Assembly (NCBI RefSeq): GCF_000525795.1
Contig: NZ_AOCG01000012.1
Span: 239,885 to 303,884, forward strand
Source of the DNA: Listeria aquatica FSL S10-1188
GTDB lineage: Bacteria > Bacillota > Bacilli > Lactobacillales > Listeriaceae
Length of the DNA: 64,000 nt
Reading direction: 5' to 3'
Below the pieces are notes generated by a model. It was not told the DNA's origin. It worked only from the letters and a program-made list of their open reading frames with translations, and searched no databases. A program made the position numbers and the translations under genes. Shown here in pieces: positions 9,301 through 18,294 of the stretch. Within the stretch, counting starts at the first letter, position 1, and each line of letters starts with the position of its first letter.

Positions 9301-10480
9301 ATGTTAACCGAAAAACAAAAAGCAGCGGGTAAATGGATTACAGCAGCTGCATCTTTACTTGCCTTTATGGGAATTGGGATTGTTGATCCTATTTTACCAA
9401 GCATTGCTGAAAGTATCGGAGCAACTCACTCACAGGTAGAACTTTTATTTACCTCTTATATTTTTGTCATGGCGATCATGATGATTCCGATTGGAATTGT
9501 TGCTAGTAAGGTTGGCGATAAGCAACTTATTGTTGCTGGGCTCGCGATTGTAACAATTTTTGCATTACTGTGCGGATTTTCAAACAGTATTACAGGACTT
9601 TCAATATTCCGTGCTGGATGGGGGTTTGGAAACTCTATGTTTCTCGCGACAGCTATGACCATGTTGATTGCACTATCGCATACACCTTCACATGCCATCG
9701 GACTTTATGAATCTGCAATGGGACTTGGAATGGCTTTTGGTCCACTTTTAGGGGGCGTATTAGGAAACTTATCTTGGCGCTATCCATTTTTCGCAACGGC
9801 AACATTAATTTTTATTGCATGCTTGCTTGTATTGTTTAAAGTAAAAGCACCAGCCAAAGAAAAAAGCAGTTCCAAAAAAGAAGTACCTATTAAGCAGATG
9901 CTACACCTTTTTACTTATAAGCCCTTTCTACAAATCGCAACTAGTGGCATGTTCTATTACTATTGCTTCTTCACGATTTTAGCGTATTCGCCACTCGTTC
10001 TTGGATTATCTGCCATTCAAATTGGTTTTGTTTTTTTTTGCTTGGGGACTTTGTCTCGCACTCGGTTCTGCCAAAATTGCTCATGGGTTGGAAGCTCGTT
10101 TTAATTCGAAACACGTTCTCAAGTTTACATTAGCTTCTTGTGCCGTTATTTTGGTTTTACTTGGCGTTATTCCTATCTTGTGGATTCGAATTGTTTTAAT
10201 CATTCTTTCTGGGCTTATTCTTGGTATTAACAATGCTTTATTTACAACAACCGTTATGGAACATTCTCCTTATACAAGAAGCGTGACAAGTGGCGCTTAT
10301 AACTTTGTTCGCTGGCTTGGCGCTGCATTTGCACCCATTGTTTCAGGTCTTATCAGCGAAATGTTCGGGACAAGCTATCCGTTCATCGTTGCTGCTATTT
10401 TGGCAGTTGTAGGAATGGCTTTACTCTTCTTAAAAATCATTCCTGAACATCAAACGAAAACCGTAGAAGCTACAGAATAA
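9301..10480 (+). CDS. mdrL: MFS multidrug efflux transporter MdrL (frameshifted in this sequence)
   Basis: Proton-driven drug exporter of the major facilitator superfamily, in the membrane. The first frame (9301-10104) codes the first eight or so membrane helices. The second frame continues from the run of nine T at 10031-10039 through the last helices to 10480. Removing one T joins them into 392 residues, a normal length, reading Ala-Trp-Gly across the join. ATG start is after GGGAAAG. It is controlled by the adjacent LadR operator. The shift is probably a sequencing error; if real, the last four helices are lost and efflux would fail. Confidence 0.88.
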
Positions 10481-10488
10481 ATTTTTTT

Positions 10489-10522
10489 TGCGTTTTCTCT
10501 TCGTTGAGAAAACGCATCTTTT
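10489..10522 (+). terminator. terminator after mdrL
   Basis: 11-bp perfect stem TGCGTTTTCTC/GAGAAAACGCA with a six-base loop, followed by TCTTTT. Confidence 0.85.
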
Positions 10523-10724
10523 AATCACAGATCTAAGTAAGTATTTACTTCAATGATTTCACTTTATTAATGAAGAGGGGTGCTCTAACAGGCAAACTTC
10601 TTTTTATTTTGTTAAAAACAGTAATTTATTACAAAATAAATTTTTATCCAATGACTTAAGTTTATTTCAAAAGAAATCTTTTGCATTACGTTTAATCACT
10701 ATATTTGTAATTTTTTCTATGATA

Positions 10725-10738
10725 CTATACAAGTATAG
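10725..10738. promoter_or_regulatory. inverted repeat upstream of the XRE/TPR regulator
   Basis: CTATAC-AA-GTATAG, 30 bases before the regulator start and overlapping a likely -10 region. It may be a binding site for the regulator itself. The rest of 10523-10768 is AT-rich without a gene. Confidence 0.4.
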
Positions 10739-10768
10739 CCAATAATCATAGCGAAAAGGAGGGAAGAG

Positions 10769-12051
10769 ATGCTAAAAGAGCGAATTAATTTTCTAGTAGA
10801 AAAGCAGGGGATGACTCGAAAAGAACTTGTGAGTGGACTAATTACTTTGCCTCATTTTTCAAATATTTTAACAGGACGCTACATTCTGGCCGAGGACTTA
10901 GCTGTTAAGTTTGCTGAAAAGCTAGGTGTTTCCACAAATTATTTACTCAAAGCCGAAGATGTTTCTAGTCAAATCTTAAAAGGCGCAGATGAAATTGTGA
11001 ACCAGATGATTGCCTTTTCAGATATTGACGAAACTTATGTAGTTACGCTTCCTAAAAGCGCGGACGCACTTGTACTTGAATTATCTTCGAAGCTTATGGC
11101 GGCTTGTTTTTATCAATTGACCCAAGATCAAGAAAACTATAATCGTTTACATATTCATTATTTGAACTTTTATTTAAAAGAATTTCCCGACAGTACAATC
11201 GGACAGTTACCAGCTCCTCTAAAAAAAGCTTTTTATTTTTATAAAATGCAAGTTTTTAGATCAAAAAATGATTATGAAGCCGCAAGTAATTATTGTCATC
11301 TGTTACTTCCATTACTCACAGAAAATGCGGAAGCATGGATCGCTGTCAAGAAAATAGAAATTGAAATTCTTCTCACTTTAAAAAAACTTTGAATTAGCGA
11401 AAAAACAGTTAAATAAAGCTTTGCACCGAGTCCAATTAAAAAATCTTAAAGCACACCTCCCAAGTTTTTATATTTTGCAAAGTAATTATTACTTTTATTT
11501 GGGACTTTTTGAAGAGGCGATCATTAGCTTATCGAAAGCAGAAGAAAATCTGATTTATCTAGATAGTACTCAGATGGGGGACTATCAGGTAATGATTTTT
11601 AATAATCGCATTGTCATGCTGATTAAAACAAAGCAATTGATTGAAGCCGAAAGAGAAAGTAAAAGATTCTATGAATTTTTAGAGCAACAAGAACAAATTG
11701 AGGAGACTTTTTTTCACGCTTATTATGCTTTATCAAGCGGATATTGCGCTTTTAGGGAAACAGTTCGAACACTTATCATCTCTCATTCAAAAACTCGAAC
11801 TTGCTCCTAAAACGAATGATCAAAGCTATGCGTTATATTTTTACAAGGCACAAGCTGCGCTTCAAAAAGAAGATTATCAAACCGCTCAGAATCAAGCTGA
11901 ATTGTGCCTAGATTATTTTGAACATAATCCAATTGTAGAACGTTTAGTGGCATTATATGAACTTCTTGGCATTTGCGCAGAACAAAAGAGGCAATACAAA
12001 AAGTCTTCTGATATGTATAAAAAAATCGTGCAATTATTAAAAGAAAGTTAG
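10769..12051 (+). CDS. XRE-type HTH regulator with TPR domain (PlcR/Rgg-like; two frameshifts)
   Basis: An N-terminal helix-turn-helix (about residues 5-62) is followed by a long helical region with the size and aromatic spacing of tetratricopeptide repeats, as in the peptide-responsive PlcR and Rgg regulators. The sequence falls into three frames: 10769-11392, 11395-11714 and 11715-12051. Removing one A from the run at 11380-11386 and one T from the run at 11708-11714 gives a single protein of 426 residues. ATG start is after AAAGGAGGG. A membrane protein gene follows after 13 bases and is probably co-transcribed. I saw no small pheromone gene nearby, so the signal, if any, is unknown. Confidence 0.72.
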
Positions 12052-12064
12052 GTGGATAAAAACA

Positions 12065-12877
12065 ATGAAAAATTTATCTCGTATCTTATGGACATTAGGC
12101 TTTATTATGATCTTTGGAACAATTATGTATCTTATTTTTTTCCGAGATACAACAAGTGTAGACTTCTTTGATAACTCGATCTTCAGGATTGGCATTTATG
12201 GGGGGATTGGGCTTCTCGTGATTAGCTCTATTATGTCATTCGTAGGAACTGGTAACATGATGCGTATAAAAAACGGTGAAGCAGCACTTGGGATTATTCG
12301 TAGCCTCGCTCAAACGGGAACATATATTAATCAACAGCCTCAAGTTGAAATGCAAGTAGATGTTATTAAAAAGACAGGAGAGAGCTTCCAATCCAGTTTA
12401 AAAGCGATCATCCCACTCACGCAACTTTCCGCACTACAAATAGGGGCACCTATTCCCGTTGTGACAAATGAACAGCAAAAGGTAGCACTTCCTAAAGCTG
12501 GAGAGCCGACGCTTACGCAAGAAGAGATGCAGGAATTGTTTGAAGAGTTTGCTGTAAAAACTGGGATGATGGATTCGGAAGCACTTAAAATTAGTAAAGA
12601 AGGCATCACAAGTTACGCGACTGTCATTGGAATGCGTCCCGAAAATAGCATGTCAGATGCAAAGGTAAATGTTTGGTTGGACCTTGAAGTAGCATTAAAA
12701 GATAATACCACACAGCCAGTTTCCATTAAGAAAACGGTATTACAAGAGGCTTTAGACCAAGTTCAGCCTGGTAAAGTTATTGAAGTCATTTACTTGGAAC
12801 ATGATCCAGAAAAACTTGTGATTAAAACAAAAAATGTGGCAGGAGCTGTTTTCGGTTCAGCACTAGGCGACAAATAA
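12065..12877 (+). CDS. unknown membrane protein with two membrane segments and a duplicated soluble domain
   Basis: 270 residues. Two membrane segments (about 8-27 and 41-63) precede two similar soluble modules, about 70-150 and 178-262. Both follow the same order: Gly, Ala or Thr before a valine/isoleucine strand, a Pro or Ala-x-Val strand, a hydrophobic strand, a Lys strand, then Leu before Gly and a closing valine-rich strand. This pattern resembles small beta modules found in SHOCT-type membrane proteins of other bacteria. A glutamate-rich helix (about 153-166) links them. It probably shares an operon with the XRE/TPR regulator and ends at a terminator. Function unknown. Confidence 0.65.
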   Translation: MKNLSRILWTLGFIMIFGTIMYLIFFRDTTSVDFFDNSIFRIGIYGGIGLLVISSIMSFVGTGNMMRIKNGEAALGIIRSLAQTGTYINQQPQVEMQVDVIKKTGESFQSSLKAIIPLTQLSALQIGAPIPVVTNEQQKVALPKAGEPTLTQEEMQELFEEFAVKTGMMDSEALKISKEGITSYATVIGMRPENSMSDAKVNVWLDLEVALKDNTTQPVSIKKTVLQEALDQVQPGKVIEVIYLEHDPEKLVIKTKNVAGAVFGSALGDK

Positions 12878-12885
12878 GAGTCACG

Positions 12886-12918
12886 ACCAGCAGGCAGAAA
12901 GTTTGCTGGTTTTTCTTT
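12886..12918 (+). terminator. terminator after the membrane protein gene
   Basis: Stem ACCAGCA (12886-12892) with TGCTGGT (12904-12910), 11-base loop, followed by TTTTCTTTTC. Confidence 0.75.
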
Positions 12919-13073
12919 TCTCAAGTATAATGTTTAACGCATTCGGTAAGTTCAGAATCGGACATTTTAGCTTTTTGCATGTTAGAATAAAAAGGGTCTT
13001 AACTGCTTGATATCAGTAATTTCCTAAAGTAGAAACAGACCGTGAATTCACCAATAAGGAGATAAGAATTTAA

Positions 13074-14009
13074 ATGACCTATGCACTTGAAATAAAAGAT
13101 TTAAAGAAAGTATATGCTACAGGAGTTAAAGCTTTGCGTGGTATCAATTTAAATGTTGAAGAAGGCGATTTTTATGCCCTTTTAGGTCCAAATGGTGCTG
13201 GAAAATCAACTACAATCGGAATTATTACTTCTCTAGTGAATAAAACATCTGGACAAGTAAAAGTTTTTGGCTACGATCTAGATAAAGATTTAGTGCGAAT
13301 GAAACAACAAATTGGCTTAGTTCCACAAGAATTTAATTTCAACCCATTTGAGACGGTTCAACAAATTGTGGTCAACCAAGCGGGCTATTATGGTGTTTCG
13401 CGTAAAGAAGCCATAAAACGCAGCGAAAAGTATCTGAAGCAATCCAATTTATGGGAGAAACGCCATGTTCGAGCGCGAATGCTTTCTGGTGGAATGAAAC
13501 GCCGACTGATGATCGCTCGAGCGTTAATGCATGAACCTCGTTTACTTATTCTTGATGAACCTACAGCAGGGGTAGATATTGAGTTAAGGCGTGAAATGTG
13601 GGAATTTTTACGTGAATTAAACGCAAGTGGCACAACCATTATTTTGACCACTCATTACCTAGAAGAGGCAGAAATGCTTTGCCGCAATATCGGGATTATT
13701 CAAGCTGGAGAACTTGTAGAAAACACCAGTATGAAAGCACTTCTTGCAAAACTTCAATTTGAAACTTTCATTTTTGACCTGGCTCCTTATGCTCAAAAAC
13801 CAGAGATCAAAGGCTATAAGAGTTATTTTGAAGATGAACTGACTTTAGCCATTGAAGTTGAACGTGACCAAGGCGTGAATGAAATCTTTGAGCAGTTGAC
13901 CGAACAAGGAATAAAAGTCCTTTCCTTGCGCAATAAGTCAAATCGGTTAGAAGAGCTGTTCTTAAAAATCACAGAAGAAGAACACCGAGTGGAGGAGAAA
14001 AATGTTTAG
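13074..14009 (+). CDS. ABC transporter ATP-binding protein (drug-export type)
   Basis: 311 residues. Walker A GPNGAGKST at about 39-47, signature Leu-Ser-Gly-Gly-Met-Lys, Walker B Leu-Ile-Leu-Asp-Glu-Pro, and a switch His in Thr-Thr-His-Tyr. The C-terminal extension of about 90 residues is typical of ABC-2/daunorubicin-type ATPases (YadG-like). It overlaps the permease gene by eight bases, so the two are coupled. The start is ATG after AAGGAG. The substrate cannot be told from the sequence. Confidence 0.88.
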   Translation: MTYALEIKDLKKVYATGVKALRGINLNVEEGDFYALLGPNGAGKSTTIGIITSLVNKTSGQVKVFGYDLDKDLVRMKQQIGLVPQEFNFNPFETVQQIVVNQAGYYGVSRKEAIKRSEKYLKQSNLWEKRHVRARMLSGGMKRRLMIARALMHEPRLLILDEPTAGVDIELRREMWEFLRELNASGTTIILTTHYLEEAEMLCRNIGIIQAGELVENTSMKALLAKLQFETFIFDLAPYAQKPEIKGYKSYFEDELTLAIEVERDQGVNEIFEQLTEQGIKVLSLRNKSNRLEELFLKITEEEHRVEEKNV

Positions 14010-14772
14010 TCTTTATTTTACGGCTTTAAAAAGTCTTGCAGTCAAAGAAACCAATCGTTATTTACGAATTTGGGTGCAAACACTGGTACCTCCAGTTATA
14101 ACAACATCCTTATATTTCGTCATTTTTGGAAATTTAATTGGAAAACGAATCGGGGAAGTCGGCGGGTTTTCCTACATGGAATTTATTGTCCCTGGGCTCA
14201 TCATGATGTCTGTCATTACAAGTTCATACGCCAATGTTTCTTCGTCGTTTTTCTCACAAAAATTCCAGAAAAATATTGAAGAACTTTTAGTTGCTCCAGT
14301 CCCAACACATGTTATCATCTGGGGATTTGTAATCGGTGGTATGGGAAGAAGTATCTTAGTTGGTGCACTTGTGACGCTCATTTCGCTCTTTTTCGTCCCA
14401 CTTCATGTTTTTTCCTGGACGATTATCATCATCACACTATTAATGACATCGATATTATTTTCATTAGCAGGATTACTAAACGGGATTTTTGCACAATCTT
14501 ATGATGATGTGTCCATCGTGCCAACTTTCGTTTTGCAGCCTTTAACTTATCTAGGTGGTGTTTTCTATGCAATTTCCATGTTGCCACCATTCTGGCAAGT
14601 TGTTTCAAAAATTAATCCGATCGTCTATATGATTTCAGGATTTAGATATGGCTTTCTCGGAACAACAGACATGTCAACGGTTGTTTCCATGCTCATCCTT
14701 GTCCTTTTCATTGCCGTTCTTTATTCGCTTTGCTGGTACTTAATTAGCAAAGGACGCGGACTAAGGAGCTAA
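14002..14772 (+). CDS. ABC-2 type transporter permease (YadH-like)
   Basis: 256 residues with about six membrane helices and the ABC-2 membrane domain pattern (an amphipathic N-terminus, then Gly-Gly-x-Phe-Tyr around the fifth helix). It pairs with the overlapping ATPase and forms the membrane half of an exporter of an unknown substrate. GTGGAGGAG ribosome site precedes the ATG. A long terminator follows. Confidence 0.86.
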   Translation: MFSLYFTALKSLAVKETNRYLRIWVQTLVPPVITTSLYFVIFGNLIGKRIGEVGGFSYMEFIVPGLIMMSVITSSYANVSSSFFSQKFQKNIEELLVAPVPTHVIIWGFVIGGMGRSILVGALVTLISLFFVPLHVFSWTIIIITLLMTSILFSLAGLLNGIFAQSYDDVSIVPTFVLQPLTYLGGVFYAISMLPPFWQVVSKINPIVYMISGFRYGFLGTTDMSTVVSMLILVLFIAVLYSLCWYLISKGRGLRS

Positions 14773-14801
14773 GTTCTGATAAAAATAAAATGATAACTTC
14801 T

Positions 14802-14855
14802 CAAACTGAACGGGTTCATTAAAATTAAATTTTAGTGAACCGTTCAGTTTGTTTT
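14802..14855 (+). terminator. long terminator after the ABC-2 exporter
   Basis: A nearly perfect palindrome of about 50 bases (14802-14851), with arms carrying the AAACTGAACGG/CCGTTCAGTTT core, followed by TTTT. Much longer than the other terminators here. Confidence 0.8.
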
Positions 14856-14965
14856 ACAGCTTTTTCTTTAAACTTCTTATGACGTTTGACCCCCAAATAT
14901 AAAAAAAGTTTTCTCTACTTAACAATGCGTCAATTGTCTTTTGGTTTATAATAAGAAAGCATTTT

Positions 14966-14974
14966 TGATATAAT
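14966..14974 (+). promoter_or_regulatory. extended -10 promoter of the 94-residue gene
   Basis: TG-A-TATAAT, 43 bases before the start at 15017. A second TATAAT-like element lies at about 14947-14952. Confidence 0.6.
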
Positions 14975-15016
14975 CTCCATAAAAGAAAAATTAGAAGTCT
15001 TGGAGGTAGCATAAAA

Positions 15017-15301
15017 ATGAGTTTTTCTAATATGATCGTGGGAGAAAACGGATTGTTGGCCGAATTACGTTTCTATAACACTTTTAATGAGCGAACCTTT
15101 GCAGAGATTATAAACTATGTTGGTGAGCATCTTACGGAGTGGAGATCGAATAGCTTTATACCGGTTTCAGACGCTGTATCTATCTTTAACCTAATTAATG
15201 AATTATCTGGTGGAAACCGTTTTTGGAATGAAGAAGTCACACGGCGAGTTGAAGATGCTGTACTTGAATTACAAGAAATGATCAATTCACTAGAAGAATA
15301 A
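15017..15301 (+). CDS. small conserved-looking hypothetical protein
   Basis: 94 residues, soluble, acidic, no signal peptide or membrane segment. It has a mixed N-terminal part and a helical, glutamate-rich C-terminus. I do not recognise the family. Coding is supported by an extended -10 promoter, a CTTGGAGG ribosome site eight bases before the ATG, and codon use like its neighbours. It stands alone between the ABC exporter terminator and the relP upstream region. Confidence 0.7.
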   Translation: MSFSNMIVGENGLLAELRFYNTFNERTFAEIINYVGEHLTEWRSNSFIPVSDAVSIFNLINELSGGNRFWNEEVTRRVEDAVLELQEMINSLEE

Positions 15302-15593
<292 letters not shown>

Positions 15594-15619
15594 GTTTCAG
15601 CGGCTTTTATCTCGGGAAT
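15594..15619 (+). promoter_or_regulatory. candidate SigB promoter of relP
   Basis: GTTTCA (15594-15599), a 14-base spacer, GGGAAT (15614-15619). It has the same spacing as the SigB-type promoters of opuC and gshR in this window. The start codon is 46 bases downstream. Confidence 0.6.
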
Positions 15620-15664
15620 TATACACATGGGTGCATCTAAATGTTTTTAAGGAGCTGATTTTTT

Positions 15665-16333
15665 ATGGAAAATAAAGAAGTTATGCGTGAATTACAACGC
15701 TGGCTTGGAGATAATCCTCAATTCGAACAAAATATGGCTTTTCTCGAGGAATTTCAATATTTGATGATGTGCTATCGTAGTTCCATTAAAGAAGTTCAAA
15801 CTAAACTCGAAATTCTTGCTGATGAGCTCTCACTGCAAAAAAAAACGTAGTCCCATTCATACTATTGAATCCAGAATTAAAAAAACCAAAAAAGTATTGG
15901 CGAAAAACTAATTAAGCGTGGTAAAACGATTTCTATTGACAATATTCGAAATGAACTTAACGATGTTGCAGGTATTCGTGTGACTTGTTCTTATGTCGAT
16001 GATGTCTACGATATTGTCAATATGCTTGTTTCTCAAGATGATGTGGAATTAATTCGTGCAAAAGATTATATTAAAAACCCAAAAGAAAGCGGATACAGAA
16101 GTTTACATATTATCGTCGCCATTCCAATATTTTTATCTGAAAAAAGCGAGGTTTTTCGAGTTGAAATTCAAATTCGTACGATTGCGATGGATTTTTGGGC
16201 GAGCCTCGAACATTCCTTACGTTACAAAGGTGGAGTCCCTCCTGCAGCTTTCAAACAGCTTGAAGATGCTGCGACTAGTATTTCAAAAATGGAAGATCAA
16301 ATGCTTGTCATTCGTAAATATATGGAAGATTAG
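15665..16333 (+). CDS. relP: small alarmone synthetase RelP/YwaC (two compensating frameshifts)
   Basis: Single-domain GTP pyrophosphokinase that makes (p)ppGpp or pGpp without a hydrolase domain. The synthetase motifs are present: Gly-Ile-Arg-Val, Gly-Tyr-Arg-Ser-Leu-His, Val-Glu-Ile-Gln-Ile-Arg-Thr, and Met-Asp-Phe-Trp-Ala-Ser-Leu-Glu-His. As given, a stop appears at 15848. One extra A in the run at 15837-15845 and one missing A at 15888-15893 restore a 222-residue protein; the two cancel, so both ends are in the same frame. RBS AAGGAG. It is preceded by a SigB-like promoter, suggesting stress induction. Confidence 0.87.
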
Positions 16334-16347
16334 CATATATTTTGCCT

Positions 16348-16386
16348 AAACAAAAGCACGTCTCAGCTAGAAACGTGCTTTTGTTT
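16348..16386. terminator. bidirectional terminator between relP and the VanZ-like gene
   Basis: 14-bp perfect stem (16348-16361 with 16373-16386). The stop codon of the minus-strand gene falls beside its loop. Confidence 0.9.
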
Positions 16387-16959
16387 ACGGTTAATAATCA
16401 AAATAGCTAAACGCAATACTAAATAACCAATCATGATCCCACATACATTTAAGAAGATATCACCAGTATCAAAATAACCGACAGCGAAATAATATTGCAT
16501 CGATTCCACGCCTGTAATCAAACCTAGCGCCAGAACTAGTGCTTGATAGCCTTTTAATTTCCACATCAGAAACCCAATTGGGATAAAGGCTACAACATTC
16601 CCTACCGTAATAACTCGTAAATTCCCCTCTACGAAAGGTTTAATAAAGCCGAATGTATCAAATGATAGTCCACGTGTATGAGAATCTTTTGCAAATAGCA
16701 AAAAGAATAAACATCCAAAATAAATCAAATAGGAAATGACTAATAATTTTAAGTTTAATTCTAAACTCATTATTTGTACAGCTGCTAAATAAACAAGTGC
16801 TGCTGTGATAGCAATCGTTATATAGTCCATAAAACTATAATTCCTCATGAGTTGATTCAAATAAAAGTACATCCAGCCTTCGAAAAAATGAAAATAAAGA
16901 AAAACGGCTAGTAAAATGGAGGTTACTGGTAATACTGTCCATGTAAGTATTTTTTTCAA
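16363..16959 (-). CDS. VanZ-like membrane protein
   Basis: 198 residues with about five or six membrane helices. The central part (Gly-Asn-Val-Val-Ala-Phe-Ile-Pro-Ile-Gly) and the later Glu-Ser-x-Gln-Tyr-Tyr and Gly-x-Phe-Asp-x-x-Asp motifs are those of the VanZ family. VanZ proteins are linked to teicoplanin resistance in enterococci, but chromosomal homologues have no fixed role. ATG start preceded by AAAGGAGGA. It is a single gene between two terminators. Confidence 0.82.
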   Translation of the reverse strand: MKKILTWTVLPVTSILLAVFLYFHFFEGWMYFYLNQLMRNYSFMDYITIAITAALVYLAAVQIMSLELNLKLLVISYLIYFGCLFFLLFAKDSHTRGLSFDTFGFIKPFVEGNLRVITVGNVVAFIPIGFLMWKLKGYQALVLALGLITGVESMQYYFAVGYFDTGDIFLNVCGIMIGYLVLRLAILIINRKQKHVSS

Positions 16960-17097
16960 TTTAAATTCCTCCTTTAACTAATGATTGTTTCCATTATAAA
17001 ATAAATTTGTTAAAGAAGTTTTAAACAGCAAGAAAGAAAACTTAAAAATCTTCTTGCAAAAGTGTAAAATTCCCCTTCTCTCCCCCTCATTTAATAT

Positions 17098-17134
17098 AAA
17101 ACAAGACCCAGAGTCAGCTCTCTGGATCTTGTTT
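17098..17134 (-). terminator. terminator after the AI-2E-type permease
   Basis: Stem CAAGAxCCAGAG paired with CTCTGGxTCTTG at the 3' end of the minus-strand gene, with a T-rich tail on that strand. Confidence 0.8.
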
Positions 17135-18175
17135 AGGTGTTTTTTTTCGGTTTCTTTTCTAAAAGATGTTCAGCTTGATCAGTGACTCCAAGCACATCTA
17201 GGAAAAACATGACAACAGGAATTCCAACAATCAGTCCCCAAATGCCGAAGAAATGTTCTCCAAAAATCAAAATGATAAACGTGTAAAAAACAGGCAGATC
17301 CGTTTTTGCAGACATTAATTTTGGATTTAGGACATAGGATTCAAGCGCATGAATCACGACGACAATCAAAATAATATAGAACAAATACTGAACTCCGCCA
17401 ATTGTATAAGCGATAATCGTAAGTGGAATCATCGAAATGATGACACCTGCAACAGGGATTAACCCTAGTAAAAAGACCATGATCGAAAGCGTCATAAGTT
17501 GTGGGAAGCCAAGTATCCACAGGGCAATCGTTGTTAATACGCAGTTCACAATGGCGATTAAAAATTGCGCTTCAATAACTTTACCAAATGTCGCTACGAA
17601 TTTTTGGCCAAAGTATTTTACTTCTTCATAGATAAATCCAATTTTACTGGTTGCAAATTGATTCGTAAATCGAATTAGTTGGTCTTTTCCTAAAGAGAAA
17701 AACAAGCTCAACATTAATGCAATAAACGCATTGAACAACACAGTCCCAATATTGGTTAAATATGTCACGATAATTTGTACGCCTTGCTCGGTATATTTCA
17801 TCACATCCACTTGGTTAGCAAGATTTACAATATAATTAATAAACTCGTTATTACTATCATCTGTTGTGAAAAATTGGTTGATAAAATTCACTAACTGTTT
17901 AATTTGTTCCGTAAGTAATGGTACATATTTTACGACAACAAAGACAAGAGCTAGTGCGATAACCGCATAAAGAATCAACACAATAATTTGCCTATAAATC
18001 GAAATTCTCCGTAAAATAAAACCTTCAAGTCGAGTAATCAAAAACGAAAAAAATAAAAGTCAGCAAAATAATGTCCATCATGCTCCGAAGTAAATACAAT
18101 ACAAAAGCGACAAGAACGAAAACTGCTACACGCCGCACACTTCTATTTTTAAAAAAACTGTATCAAACTGTCCAA
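17133..18175 (-). CDS. AI-2E family transporter (N-terminus frameshifted)
   Basis: Membrane protein of the YdbI/YtvI/AI-2E exporter family, role uncertain (quorum signal export or sodium/proton antiport in different members). The uninterrupted frame (17133-18041) gives 302 residues. Upstream, removing one A from each of the runs at 18047-18053 and 18151-18157 adds the missing first helix and an N-terminus reading Met-Asp-Ser-Leu-Ile-Gln. The result is 346 residues, the family's usual length. The proposed start is TTG at 18175 with GGGAGG upstream; a shorter start is possible. The C-terminus has the family's Gly-Leu-Ile-Val-Gly-Ile-Pro motif. Confidence 0.8.
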
Positions 18176-18251
18176 AAGGTGAAATCCTCCCATTCTAAAA
18201 TGCCTAAATTCATTGTACCAAATAACTCGGTTCGTTGCATGTTCCAACACA

Positions 18252-18282
18252 ACAAAAAACCCGGCAAGAAACCGGGAGTTTT
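18252..18282 (-). terminator. terminator after the NADPH oxidoreductase gene
   Basis: Stem CCCGG/CCGGG (18260-18264 and 18272-18276), with six T on the minus strand. Confidence 0.8.
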
Positions 18283-18294
18283 GCTTCATCAATT

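Noticed and set aside
10021..10045. Programmed ribosomal frameshifting in mdrL
   Set aside because: No downstream stem or pseudoknot and no reason for it in an MFS transporter; the same kind of run error recurs in many genes.
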